Assembly: GCF_000379625.1 (NCBI RefSeq)
Contig: NZ_KB903222.1
Location: 52,427-116,426 of the forward strand
DNA: 64,000 nt
Source: Actinomycetospora chiangmaiensis DSM 45062
Lineage (GTDB): Bacteria; Actinomycetota; Actinomycetes; Mycobacteriales; Pseudonocardiaceae
Reading direction: 5' to 3'
A program made the position numbers and the translations under genes. Shown piece by piece: positions 8,496 to 17,394 of this stretch. How positions within the stretch are numbered: the first letter of the stretch is position 1; each line of letters opens with the position of its first letter. The notes under the pieces were generated by a model, which saw only the letters and a program-made list of their open reading frames with translations, made no database searches and was not told the DNA's origin.

Positions 8496-10898
8496 TCAGG
8501 CGGTACTCGCGATGTTCAGCACGGTCACCGTCCCGTCGAGGAGGTTCGTGACGTAGGCCTGGCGTCCCTCAGGGCCGACCGCGATGCTCGTCGGACCGCG
8601 CCCCACCGGGATCGTGGCCGTGATCTGCATCGTCGCGATGTTGAGCACCTGGATGGCGTTCGAGTCGACGGGCGCGATGTAGGCGTGCTTGTTGTCGGCG
8701 CTCAGGGTGACGTCCTGCGGGTGGCTGAGCGTCGGGACCGTGGCGACGACGCGGTTCGTGTCGGTGTCGGTCGCCGACAGCGTGTCGTCGTCGTAGTTGG
8801 CGTTGAGCAGCAGCGGCCGGTTGGGCACCCGCACGATCGAGTGCGGGCTCTTCCCCACCGGCACCGTGCCGAGCACCCTGCCCGTCGCCGTGTCGATCGT
8901 GGTCAGCAGGTTCGACTCGTGGTTGGCGGCGTAGAGCCGCGTCCCGTCCGGCGAGAAGGCCACCCAGTGCGGGTTCGCGGCCACGACGATCGTGTTGACC
9001 ACGGCGTCGGTGGCGGTGTCGATGACGGTGATCGAGCTGGAGTCGTGGTTCGGCACCCAGACCCGGGACCCGTCGGGCGACACGTGCAGCGCGAACGGCC
9101 GCTTCCCGGTCGGGATGCGGGCGATCACGCCGGCCGTGCGGGTGTCGACGACGGCGACCTCGTTGACCGAGAAGTCCTGGTTCGTGACGCTGACGTAGGC
9201 CCGCGCCCCGTCCGGGGCGAAGCTGACGAACTGCGGGCCGCCCTCGGGTACCGGGATGGTGCCGGTGGCGGCGTTCCGGGTCGTGTCGAACACCGTCACC
9301 GCCCCGGCCTGCCGGTCGGCGATGTAGGCGAAGCGACCGTTCGGCGCGACCTCCATGTAGCCCGGGGTCGGGCCCACCTGGACCGTCTGCGCCACGCTCG
9401 GGACGTCGACGCTGTTCGCGGCGACCGGGCGGCTCGCACCCGGCACCGGCGGCGCCCCCTGCTGGCCGGGCGCGAAGTCGGCCTCCCCGGTGGTCCGGAG
9501 CGACGGACCGACCACGACCCCGACCACCAGGGCGACGACCACCGCCGCCACGACGCCCGCCGCGAGGAGCACGGTCCGGCGACGCCCACCCCCGGAGGCC
9601 GGCGGCGGGCCCTCCCGCCGGGGTGACGACGGCGGGGATGACGACGGCGGGGGTGGTTCGGACGGTCCGGGTGACGACGGCGGGGGTGGCTGCGTCGGGT
9701 CGGGGGGCTGCGGCGACGGTGGCGTGGCCCGGGTGGACAGGCTGACCGTCGACGCGGTGGACACGGCGGTGGTCGGCGCGTCCAGATCGGTGGCCGGACC
9801 GGGCGTCGACGGAGCATGCGTCGACGGGGAATCCGTCGACGGGGCATCCGTCGACGGGGCCGGGGCCGGGGCCGGGGCCGGGGCCGAGGTCGACGGCGCA
9901 GGAGCGGCAGCTGCGGTCGCCCGGGCCGCCGCCGGACCGGTCGCGGCGGGAGCGGTCACGGCAGGAGCGGCCGCGGCGGGAGCGGCAGGAGCCGCCGGAG
10001 CGGGCGCAGCAGGAGCCGTCGCCGTCGCGACGGCGCCCGACTCCCCCGCGCCGACCCCCACGGGCGTGCTCGCGAGCTCCGGGGCGTCCGCGAGTGCCTC
10101 CCGGGCGGCACGCGCGAGGTCGCCCGCGCTCTCGAAGCGCCGGGCCGGGTCCTTCGCCATGCCGCGGACGACGACCTCGTCGAGTGCCGCGGGTACGGAC
10201 GGCACGACCTCGCTCGGCGGGCGGGGGCTGAGGTAGACGTGGGCGTACATCTGCGACGGCAGGTCGGCGCCGGGGAAGGGCTTGGCGGCGGTCAGGCACT
10301 CGAAGAGCACGCAGGCCAGGGCGTAGACGTCGGTCCGGGCGTCGATCTCCTTGTTCTCGAACCGTTCCGGGGCCATGTAGTCGAGCGTCCCGAGCGTGGC
10401 GCCGGAGACGGTCGCCCAGGACCGGGTGTGGCCCGCGGCGTGGGCGAGCCCGAAGTCGACCACGTAGGCGAAGCCGGTGGGCGTGACCAGGATGTTCGAC
10501 GGCTTCACGTCGCGGTGCACGAGCCCCTCGGCGTGGGCGGCGTCGAGGGCCTCCGCGACCTGGCCGATCAGCGCGACGGCCCGTTCGGGCTCGAGCGGAC
10601 CCTCGTCGGCGATGAGGCGCGCCAGGCACTGGCCGTCGACGAGCCGCATGTCGATGTAGAGCCGGCCGTCGATCTCGCCGTAGTCGTGGATCGGGACGAC
10701 GTGCGGTTCCCGCAGTCGCGCGACGGCGTCGGACTCCTGCCGGAACCGTCGCTGGTAGATCGGGTCCTTGCTCGTCGACTCGGGCAGCAGCTTGAGGGCC
10801 ACGTCGCGGTTGCGCCGCGTGTCGTAGGCGCGGTGCACCTCGCCCATCCCGCCCTGGCCGATGAGCTCACCGACCTCGTACTGCCCGAAGCGCGTCAT
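8496..10898 (-). CDS. Membrane Ser/Thr protein kinase with YVTN beta-propeller (kinase 1)
   Basis: An 800-residue receptor-like kinase. Residues 1-270 are a Hanks-type kinase: glycine loop GQGGMGEV, VALKLLPE lysine, HRDVKPSN catalytic loop, DFGLA and MAPERF are intact. An Ala/Pro/Ser/Thr-rich linker (about 275-425) leads to one membrane helix (about 430-450), then six or seven YVTN/40-residue propeller blades (TPGYMEVAPNGRFAYIAD type) that would lie outside the cell. It is organised like mycobacterial PknD but the propeller is YVTN rather than NHL type. It is the last gene of the eight-gene cluster and is paralogous to the first (21941-24064), with kinase and propeller motifs matching throughout. 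Confidence 0.92.
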   Translation of the reverse strand: MTRFGQYEVGELIGQGGMGEVHRAYDTRRNRDVALKLLPESTSKDPIYQRRFRQESDAVARLREPHVVPIHDYGEIDGRLYIDMRLVDGQCLARLIADEGPLEPERAVALIGQVAEALDAAHAEGLVHRDVKPSNILVTPTGFAYVVDFGLAHAAGHTRSWATVSGATLGTLDYMAPERFENKEIDARTDVYALACVLFECLTAAKPFPGADLPSQMYAHVYLSPRPPSEVVPSVPAALDEVVVRGMAKDPARRFESAGDLARAAREALADAPELASTPVGVGAGESGAVATATAPAAPAPAAPAAPAAAAPAVTAPAATGPAAARATAAAAPAPSTSAPAPAPAPAPSTDAPSTDSPSTHAPSTPGPATDLDAPTTAVSTASTVSLSTRATPPSPQPPDPTQPPPPSSPGPSEPPPPSSSPPSSPRREGPPPASGGGRRRTVLLAAGVVAAVVVALVVGVVVGPSLRTTGEADFAPGQQGAPPVPGASRPVAANSVDVPSVAQTVQVGPTPGYMEVAPNGRFAYIADRQAGAVTVFDTTRNAATGTIPVPEGGPQFVSFAPDGARAYVSVTNQDFSVNEVAVVDTRTAGVIARIPTGKRPFALHVSPDGSRVWVPNHDSSSITVIDTATDAVVNTIVVAANPHWVAFSPDGTRLYAANHESNLLTTIDTATGRVLGTVPVGKSPHSIVRVPNRPLLLNANYDDDTLSATDTDTNRVVATVPTLSHPQDVTLSADNKHAYIAPVDSNAIQVLNIATMQITATIPVGRGPTSIAVGPEGRQAYVTNLLDGTVTVLNIASTA

Positions 10899-10928
10899 CT
10901 CTCCCCCAGGGGGCTCTCGGTGGTGCTG

Positions 10929-11372
10929 TCAGGCGAGGACGACGCGGTCGCCGTCGACGCGGACGGGGCGGGCGGCGAGGGCGGTCGCGGCCGGGCCGCG
11001 GACGACTGCGCCGTCGAGGGAGAAGCGGCTGCCGTGGCACGGGCAGACGATCGTCGCGGCGACCACCTCGCTGACGAGGCAGCCGTCGTGGGGGCAGACC
11101 GCCGAGAAGCCGCGGTAGGTCGTGTCGGTCGGGCGGGTCACGACGACGGCGAGGCGCGGGTCGACGACGCCGCCCCCGACCGGGACCGCGGTGGCCGGAC
11201 CGACCACGGTGCCCGGTCCGCCGCCCGCCCCACCGGGGAGCGGGGCGCCGGGGGCGAAGCCGCCGTCGTCCGGGGCCGGCCGGGCGGGGGTCCCGCACCC
11301 GGCCGCCACCAGGGCGGCGCCGCCGAGCAGGACCGCCCGGCGGTCGCGGCGGACGACACCCGTGGCGGCCAT
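10929..11372 (-). CDS. Rieske [2Fe-2S] lipoprotein (Tat signal)
   Basis: A 147-residue protein with a twin-arginine signal and lipobox at residues 8-26 (RRDRR followed by VAAGC), so it is probably exported folded and lipid-anchored. The Rieske cluster motifs CPHDGC and CPCHGS with their Cys and His ligands are intact. Such small ferredoxin-like proteins pass single electrons to an oxygenase or electron chain. It starts four bases after the TauD oxygenase stop and 30 bases before kinase 1, inside the cluster. An extracytoplasmic location would not directly serve a cytoplasmic oxygenase, so its partner is unclear. Confidence 0.88.
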   Translation of the reverse strand: MAATGVVRRDRRAVLLGGAALVAAGCGTPARPAPDDGGFAPGAPLPGGAGGGPGTVVGPATAVPVGGGVVDPRLAVVVTRPTDTTYRGFSAVCPHDGCLVSEVVAATIVCPCHGSRFSLDGAVVRGPAATALAARPVRVDGDRVVLA

Positions 11373-11376
11373 GACG

Positions 11377-12348
11377 TCAGAGGCGGACGGGGTCGGACAT
11401 CCCGACGACGACGGTTCGGTCGCCCTCGTAGGGCTCCCGGCCGTGGGCCGTGCGGATGTTGTCGACGACCAGCAGGTCCCCCGCCTGCCACGGTTCCCGC
11501 AGCGTGTGCGCGGTGTAGGCCTCGTTGACGAGGTCCACGACGTCCTCGCCGATCGGGTCGCCGTTGCCGAACCGGGTGGTGAAGGGCAGGCCGTCCGGGC
11601 CGTAGGACTCCTGGAGGTACTCGCGGACGTCGGGGTCGAGCGCCCACTCGCTGAGGAAGGCCACCTGGTTGAACCAGCAGGGGCGGCCGTCGACCGGGTG
11701 CCGGACCACCGCCCGGCGGCGCTGCCGGGTGCGCAGCCCGCCGTCGGCATCCCAGCTGAACTCGATGCCGTTCGCGCGGCAGTACTGCTCCACGGCGCCC
11801 CGGTCGCCGGTGCCGAACGCCTCCGACCAGGAGGCGCCGATGTCGTCGTTGTAGTGACGGACGAGCAGCCAGCCCTCCCGCTCGAACCGGGCGACCAGCT
11901 CGCGCGGCAGGGCCGCCAGCACCGCGGCGCCGTCGCCGACCGGCGTCGCACCGCCGCTCGCGGCGGGCGCGAGGCAGGCGAAGAACAGGAACGACGGCGG
12001 GTCGGGCACGTAGCTCAGCTCGTTGTGCAGGCACATCTGCTGGCTCGCGGGCCACGGCGTCGCGGACTGCAGGCCCTGTCCGAGCTGCGTCCGCGGCGCG
12101 AACGGCTCCCGCTCGGGCAGGAGCCCGGTCGACGTCAGCCGCGCCATGACGGCCGCGGTACCCGCCTGATCACGCAGCCCGAGACCGCGGATCAGCACCG
12201 AGCCGTAGCGGGCCAGGATCTGCCGGACGTCGGTGCGGTGGTGCGCGGTCCACCCCACGGGGTCGGGCCCGGCGTCGGCCCGCAGGACCGGGGGACGGCC
12301 GGCCTGCAGGTCCAGGTTCAGGGCCGGGGGCCCCAGGGTCGCGGACAT
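11377..12348 (-). CDS. TauD/TfdA-family Fe(II)/2-oxoglutarate dioxygenase
   Basis: A 323-residue non-heme iron oxygenase. The metal triad appears as LHNEL (H-x-E) near residue 112 and IRTAHGREPYEGDR near 300, with the 2-oxoglutarate-binding Arg after the second His. The H-x-E variant and the CLHNELSY context are typical of the clavaminate synthase-like and SyrP-like group that hydroxylates free or carrier-bound amino acids in nonribosomal pathways. The ATG at 12348 follows GGAGGAG, which itself overlaps the SbnA stop, so the two are coupled. Likely substrate: Dap or a carrier-bound amino acid of this cluster (inference). Confidence 0.87.
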   Translation of the reverse strand: MSATLGPPALNLDLQAGRPPVLRADAGPDPVGWTAHHRTDVRQILARYGSVLIRGLGLRDQAGTAAVMARLTSTGLLPEREPFAPRTQLGQGLQSATPWPASQQMCLHNELSYVPDPPSFLFFACLAPAASGGATPVGDGAAVLAALPRELVARFEREGWLLVRHYNDDIGASWSEAFGTGDRGAVEQYCRANGIEFSWDADGGLRTRQRRRAVVRHPVDGRPCWFNQVAFLSEWALDPDVREYLQESYGPDGLPFTTRFGNGDPIGEDVVDLVNEAYTAHTLREPWQAGDLLVVDNIRTAHGREPYEGDRTVVVGMSDPVRL

Positions 12349-12350
12349 GG

Positions 12351-13628
12351 TCACTCCTCCGACGTCGGGGGTGTGGGCACGGCGGGCGGCCCCGCGGTCG
12401 GGGCGGGCAGGCGGTGCGAGCGGGAGAGGTCGCCGGCGGGGCCGTAGTGCTGCTCGCGCCACTCGGGCGCGTAGACGGTGTCGAGGTAGCGCTCGCCCTG
12501 GTCGGGCGCGATGGTGACCGCGGTGGTGCCGGGGTGGGCGTGGCGGGCGAGCCAGCGGGCGGCGCCGGCGACGACCGTGCCGGTGGACCCGCCGAAGAGG
12601 AACCCGCGCATCGCCAGGCGCTGGCACATCCGGACCGTCTCGACCTCCGGGACGATCACCACGTCGTCGATGAGCGAGCGGTCGAGCGCCGGGGGCGTCA
12701 TGCCCATGCCCAGCCCGGGGATGTGGCGGGGGGACGCCGGGCCGCCGAAGCTCACCGAGCCCTCGACGTCGATGGCGACGACCCGGACGTCGGGGCGGTG
12801 CTGCTTGAACCAGCGGGCGTTGCCCATGAGGGTGCCGCAGGTCCCGGCCCCGACCAGCAGCACCTCGATCCCGGGGATGGCCCGGGCGATCGACGGCGCC
12901 GTGGTCGCGTAGTGGGCTCCGGCGTTCGCCGGGTTCTCGTACTGGTTCAGCCAGACGGTGTCGGGGTCCCGCTCGCACAGGGCCCGGAGGTGGTCGAGGC
13001 GCGCGCCGAGCAGACCGGTGACCGGGTTCGGCACGGAGACGACGTGGACCTCCGCGCCGTAGGTCTCCATGAGCCGGCGGGTCTGCGGATTGCACCGATC
13101 GTCGGTGACGCAGATGAAGCGGTAGCCGCGATTCGCGCTGACCATCGCCAGCGCGACGCCGAGATTGCCCGACGACGACTCCACGATGATCGACCACGGG
13201 TTCAGCTGACCCGCCGCCTCGGCGGCCTCGACCATCGCGGCGGCCGCCTTCAGTTTCACCGACCCCGCGAAGTTCATCCCCTCGACCTTGCAGAACAGCT
13301 TCTGGTCGACGATCGGACGCATGTCGACGAACAGATCGTGGGTGTTGAACTGCTGCGGGGAGGACACGATGTTCGGCGGGGGCACGTGCCGGGGGCCCGG
13401 GTGCGTCGGCCGCGGAACGGGTGACCCCGCCGAGGACCGTCCGTCACGGACCGGCCCGGGCATCGGCCCCGTCCGTCGCCCGTCCGGCCCCACGAGGGTG
13501 GCCCGACCGTCATCGAGGTAGGACACCCGCACCGTCGTCCCGGGTGCGACGGCGACCGTCGCCGCGTCGAGCCCGTGCAGCTGGATCCGCGTCGTCGGCG
13601 CGGCGTCGTCCTGCTCGGCCGTCGTCAC
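12351..13628 (-). CDS. sbnA: SbnA-like PLP enzyme of 2,3-diaminopropionate synthesis
   Basis: A 425-residue cysteine-synthase-family (fold type II PLP) protein. The PLP lysine is in NFAGSVKLKAA, the phosphate-substrate loop is ESSSGNLGVALA and the PLP phosphate cradle is VGAGTCGTLMG. SbnA couples O-phosphoserine with glutamate to give N-(1-amino-1-carboxyl-2-ethyl)-glutamate; its partner SbnB lies immediately upstream, which makes this call firmer than a plain cysteine synthase. An extra N-terminal region of about 85 residues precedes the enzyme core and looks like a small beta-rich segment plus linker. The GTG at 13628 (AGGGGG upstream) was chosen over an ATG at 13667. Confidence 0.85.
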   Translation of the reverse strand: MTTAEQDDAAPTTRIQLHGLDAATVAVAPGTTVRVSYLDDGRATLVGPDGRRTGPMPGPVRDGRSSAGSPVPRPTHPGPRHVPPPNIVSSPQQFNTHDLFVDMRPIVDQKLFCKVEGMNFAGSVKLKAAAAMVEAAEAAGQLNPWSIIVESSSGNLGVALAMVSANRGYRFICVTDDRCNPQTRRLMETYGAEVHVVSVPNPVTGLLGARLDHLRALCERDPDTVWLNQYENPANAGAHYATTAPSIARAIPGIEVLLVGAGTCGTLMGNARWFKQHRPDVRVVAIDVEGSVSFGGPASPRHIPGLGMGMTPPALDRSLIDDVVIVPEVETVRMCQRLAMRGFLFGGSTGTVVAGAARWLARHAHPGTTAVTIAPDQGERYLDTVYAPEWREQHYGPAGDLSRSHRLPAPTAGPPAVPTPPTSEE

Positions 13629-13729
13629 TCCCACCACCCCCTCGAACGGTTGTCGGGCGCACAGCATGGCGCATCAGTGGGATTCACAGGAACTTTTCAG
13701 CGAATTTCGTCCCACCCGGTCACGTTCGG
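13629..13729 (-). promoter_or_regulatory. AT-richer spacer with inverted repeat between sbnB and sbnA
   Basis: A roughly 100-base gap, the only one of notable size inside the cluster. GTGGGA and TCCCAC arms (about 13677-13715) flank a clearly AT-richer centre with ATTCACAGGAAC and AGCGAATTTCG. It may hold an internal promoter or attenuator for sbnA onwards; no firm -35/-10 pair is visible. Confidence 0.3.
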
Positions 13730-14824
13730 TCACCGACCAGTCGAATCTTGCTGCGGACCCTGCCCGTAGCGCTGCAGCTCGTGGAAGAAACCGTCGATCA
13801 CCTGCAGTCCGCCGGCGCGCCCGATCTCGTCGTACACGGCCTTTCCCACGGCGAGATCGAGAATGCCGAGGCCGAACGGCGAGAATACGGTCGTACGGTC
13901 GGAAACCGGGCTCACCCGGCCCGCCATGACGTCGTCGAGCGTGCCGTGGACGAAGTCGCGGTTCCCCACCTGCTGCTCGGCCAGGTGCAGCGAGGTGTTC
14001 GCCCGCAGGCAGTGGTCGACGTCGTCGACGACGTTCGTCGCGCCGAGCACGATCTCCGGTGAGAGGTCACGCAGCGAGACGTGCAGGACGAGCGGGTGGT
14101 GGGCGAACCATGCCGGGTCGTGGACGTGCGGTTCGCCGGCGACGGTCGCGAACACGAGGAGGTCGCTGGACCGGACGAGGGACTCCGCGTCCTCGTGGAT
14201 CCGCACGGTCGTCGCGGCGTCGTGCCGCTCGAGGTAGCCGCGGAACCCGGCGGCGCTCTCCGGGTTCAGGTCGAACACCCCGACCTCGTCGAACGTCCAC
14301 CCGGTCGCGGCGAGGTAGGTGTGCAGGTAGCGCGCGATGAGCCCGACCCCGAAGAAGCCGACCCGGCGCGGCCGGGTGCGCCCCTTCGTGAGCTGGTCGG
14401 CGGCGAGCGCGGCGGAGGCCGAGGTGCGGACGGCGTTGATGATCGAGGCCTCAAGGCAGGCGAACGGGTAGCCGGTGCGGTGGTCGTTGAGGATCAGCAC
14501 CGCCGAGGCGCGCGGCAGCCCCGCCGCCACGTTGTCGGGGAAGCTGGAGACCCACTTGATGCCGTCGACCCCGACGTCGCCGCCGACCGAGGCGGGCAGC
14601 GCGATGATCCGGGAGTTCGGCTTGTCGGGGAAGCGCAGGAAGTACGACGGCGGGTTGCCGGTCTCGCCGGCGCCGTGCATGCGGTAGGTCCGGGCGACGA
14701 CGTCGACGATCTCGCGTTCGCGTCCCTCAAGGGCCTGCGCCACCTGGGCTCCGGGGATGACGGCGAAGGCGGGCACCCCGTCGGTCGCGGACGGGACCGC
14801 GTCGAGGGCAGCGGCGGTGGACAT
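13730..14824 (-). CDS. sbnB: SbnB-like 2,3-diaminopropionate synthase (ornithine cyclodeaminase family)
   Basis: A 364-residue NAD-dependent enzyme of the ornithine cyclodeaminase/mu-crystallin family. The Rossmann motif VGFFGVGLIARYLHTYL is near residue 170; GIKWVSSFP and ACLEASIINAVRTSAS are the substrate and cofactor segments seen in SbnB. It oxidatively splits the SbnA product into L-2,3-diaminopropionate, 2-oxoglutarate and NADH. Pairing with SbnA, as in staphyloferrin B and other Dap pathways, supports the specific call. The ATG at 14824 lies 17 bases after the A-PCP gene, with GGAGGCG upstream. Confidence 0.88.
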   Translation of the reverse strand: MSTAAALDAVPSATDGVPAFAVIPGAQVAQALEGREREIVDVVARTYRMHGAGETGNPPSYFLRFPDKPNSRIIALPASVGGDVGVDGIKWVSSFPDNVAAGLPRASAVLILNDHRTGYPFACLEASIINAVRTSASAALAADQLTKGRTRPRRVGFFGVGLIARYLHTYLAATGWTFDEVGVFDLNPESAAGFRGYLERHDAATTVRIHEDAESLVRSSDLLVFATVAGEPHVHDPAWFAHHPLVLHVSLRDLSPEIVLGATNVVDDVDHCLRANTSLHLAEQQVGNRDFVHGTLDDVMAGRVSPVSDRTTVFSPFGLGILDLAVGKAVYDEIGRAGGLQVIDGFFHELQRYGQGPQQDSTGR

Positions 14825-14841
14825 GGTCGCCTCCTGGGCGG

Positions 14842-17394
14842 TCACGGGGCCGGGTCGGGGTCGGTGGCGGCGGTGGCGGCGGTGGCGCTGCGCTCGTCGA
14901 GGAGCGCGGCCAGGTCGGCGAGGACCGGGTGCCGGCCGATCTCGGGGAGGCTGACCGCCTTCTGGAGGCGGACGGCCATCTTCACGGCGAGCAGCGACGA
15001 GCCGCCGCGCTCGAAGAAGTGGGTGTCGCGGGTGATCGCGCCCTCGTCGACGCCGAGCAGCGGCGCCCAGATCGCGGCCAGCCGCCGCTCGGTCGGGGAC
15101 AGCGGCGCGGTGTCCGCGACGGGTTCCGTCGGTCCGTCGAGCTCGAGGGCGAGCGCCGTGAGCACCTTGCGGTCGATCTTCCCGTTCGCCGTCGTGGGCA
15201 GGGCCGGCCGGTGGTGCAGCACCGGCGGCACCATGTAGTGCGGCAGGGAGGCCGCCAGCAGGCCGCGGAGCTCGTCGTCGGGAAGCGCGGCGGCCGCGCC
15301 GTAGAAGCCGACGAGCTGCTTGCCGCGGCCCGGCCGCTCGCTCACGACGACGGCGGCGTCGCGGACGCCGGGCGCCCGGAGCAGCGTGTTCTCGATCTCG
15401 CCGATCTCGATGCGGAAGCCCGAGATCTTGACCTGGTGGTCGCGGCGGCCGAGGAAGTCGAGCGTGCCGTCGGGCAGCCAGCGCCCGTGGTCGCCGCTGC
15501 GGTAGAGCCGCTCTCCGGGGCGCAGCGGGTCGGGGACGAACGCCGCCCGGGTGCGCTCCGGGTCGTTGACGTAGCCGCGCCCCACGCACACGCCGGAGAA
15601 CACGATCTCCCCGGGCGCGCCGAGCGGGACCGGTTGCAGCAGCGGGTCGACGACGTAGATCCACACGTTCGCCACGGCGGGGCCGAGCGGGACGCGCTCG
15701 TGGTCGGGGACCCCGTGCAGGACCATGTGGTTGGTGTCGTCGCTGGTCTCGGTCAGCCCGTAGGCGTTGACCAGCGGCACGTCCGGGAGCACCGCGAACC
15801 AGCGGGCGACGAGCTCCTTCTTCACCGCCTCGCCGGTCACGGCCACGCGGTGCAGGTCGGGCAGGGGCACGGGTTGCTGCTCGAGGAACGAGACGACGAC
15901 GTCGAGGTAGGACGGCACGAGCTGCGCGACGGTCACCCGGCGCCGGACGAGCAGCTCGACGAAGCGGGGCACGTCGAGGACGACCTCCTGCTCGACCAGC
16001 ACCGTCGTCGCGCCGACGAGCCAGCCCGCGACGAGCTGCCAGAGCGAGATGTCGAAGCACTGCGGCGCGGTCTGGGCGACCACCGACTCCTCGGTGATCC
16101 CCATGTCGGCGATCTTCGCGAGCAGGTGGTTGAGCATCCCGGCGTGCTCGCACATGGCGCCCTTGGGCTCCCCCGTCGAGCCCGAGGTGAAGTAGAGGTA
16201 GGCGAGCCGGTCCGGTCCGACCTCGACGTGCGGGTCGACGTCGGCGTGGTCCTCGGTCCAGGTGTCCGCCACGAGCAGCCGCGTCGGTGCGTCCGCGCCG
16301 AGACCGGCGAGGGCCTCGTCGAGGGTGGTCGTCGCGCCCGGCTCGGTCAGCACGAACCGGGCGCCCGCGCGGCTGAGCACGGTCGCGATGCGCTCGGCCG
16401 GGAAGTGCGGTTCGAGCGGCAGGTAGGCGCCGCCGGACTTGAGGATGCCGAGCACGGCGGCCGCCCAGCCGAGGGTGCGCTCGGCGACCACGGCGACGAC
16501 GTCCTCGGCGCCGAGGCCCCGCGCGAGCAGGGCACGCGCGATCGCGTCGGAGCGCTCGTCGAGCTCGCGGTAGGTCCAGGCCTCGTCGCCCCGCATCACG
16601 GCGACGGCGTCGGGCGCGGCGGCCGCGCGGTCGCGCACGAGGTCGTGCGGGCGCCGGTCGGGCAGGGTCCGGGTCGGGCCCGCCAGGCCGTCGACCTGGA
16701 ACGACAGCTCCTCGGGCGAGAGGAGGCAGCCGTGGGCCGGGTCCGCGGCGGGGTCCGCGGCGAGCAGGCGCAGGGCGGTGAGGTGGTAGCCCGCGATCCG
16801 TTCCGCGGCGCCGGCGTCGAGGACGTCGGTGCGGTGGTCGACCCGCACGGCGTCGGCGCTCCAGACCACGCGCAGCACGGTGTCCGCGTCCGGCAGGGCC
16901 GCCGGCCCGGGGTCCTCGGTCGCGATCGTCTCGAGGACCGTCGACGGCCACGGCCCGACGGCGGGGTCGGCGCGCAGGGCGGCCAGCTCGCGGTCGATGG
17001 CGTCGGGGTCACCCCCGAGGGCGTCGGTGGCGGCGATGGCCGCCGTCGCGACGAGGGCGGACCCGGTGGCGACCGCGGTGTCGACACGGCACGGGCGGGG
17101 CGCGTGACCCGGCCCGGCGGCGAGCGCGGTCAGGGTCTCCGGCTCGCCGGTGAGCGCCGCGACGACCCGCGCGTGCGCGGCGAGGACGACGACCTCCGGC
17201 CCGACGCCGTGGTCGGCCGCGACCCGCCGGAGGACCGCCGCCAGGTCGGCGGGCACCGGTACGACGTGGGTGCCGGTGGCCGGCTCCGGCGCGCCCGACC
17301 CGGGCGCCCAGCGCGGGAGCGGGGTCGCGCCGCTGGCGATCACGGCGCGCCGGTCGACGCGGACGGTGGGATGGGTGTCCTGGACGGTGGTCAT
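14842..17394 (-). CDS. Free-standing NRPS adenylation-carrier (A-PCP) protein
   Basis: An 850-residue protein. Residues about 40-240 look like the C-terminal lobe of a condensation domain without the HHxxxDG half. The adenylation domain is complete: A3 YFTSGSTGEPKGA (about 403), A4 CFDISLWQ, A5 NAYGLTETSDD, A7 YRSGDHGRW, A8 GRRDHQVKISGFRIE, A9 LPHYMVP, A10 NGKIDR (about 736). The carrier domain has the pantetheine serine in FERGGSSLLAVK (about 800). The conserved Asp of A4 points to an alpha-amino acid; Dap is the natural guess from context. There is no thioesterase or full condensation domain. The start overlaps the Pls-like gene stop by four bases (ATGA). Confidence 0.88.
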   Translation of the reverse strand: MTTVQDTHPTVRVDRRAVIASGATPLPRWAPGSGAPEPATGTHVVPVPADLAAVLRRVAADHGVGPEVVVLAAHARVVAALTGEPETLTALAAGPGHAPRPCRVDTAVATGSALVATAAIAATDALGGDPDAIDRELAALRADPAVGPWPSTVLETIATEDPGPAALPDADTVLRVVWSADAVRVDHRTDVLDAGAAERIAGYHLTALRLLAADPAADPAHGCLLSPEELSFQVDGLAGPTRTLPDRRPHDLVRDRAAAAPDAVAVMRGDEAWTYRELDERSDAIARALLARGLGAEDVVAVVAERTLGWAAAVLGILKSGGAYLPLEPHFPAERIATVLSRAGARFVLTEPGATTTLDEALAGLGADAPTRLLVADTWTEDHADVDPHVEVGPDRLAYLYFTSGSTGEPKGAMCEHAGMLNHLLAKIADMGITEESVVAQTAPQCFDISLWQLVAGWLVGATTVLVEQEVVLDVPRFVELLVRRRVTVAQLVPSYLDVVVSFLEQQPVPLPDLHRVAVTGEAVKKELVARWFAVLPDVPLVNAYGLTETSDDTNHMVLHGVPDHERVPLGPAVANVWIYVVDPLLQPVPLGAPGEIVFSGVCVGRGYVNDPERTRAAFVPDPLRPGERLYRSGDHGRWLPDGTLDFLGRRDHQVKISGFRIEIGEIENTLLRAPGVRDAAVVVSERPGRGKQLVGFYGAAAALPDDELRGLLAASLPHYMVPPVLHHRPALPTTANGKIDRKVLTALALELDGPTEPVADTAPLSPTERRLAAIWAPLLGVDEGAITRDTHFFERGGSSLLAVKMAVRLQKAVSLPEIGRHPVLADLAALLDERSATAATAATDPDPAP

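Noticed and set aside
11377..13197. Apparent fusion of the TauD oxygenase with an upstream 280-residue region
   Set aside because: The extra region is the sbnA gene read in another frame; a strong ribosome site marks the ATG at 12348.
12351..13628. Plain cysteine synthase linked to the sulfur leader peptide
   Set aside because: It is far from the leader, on the other strand, and directly paired with SbnB.
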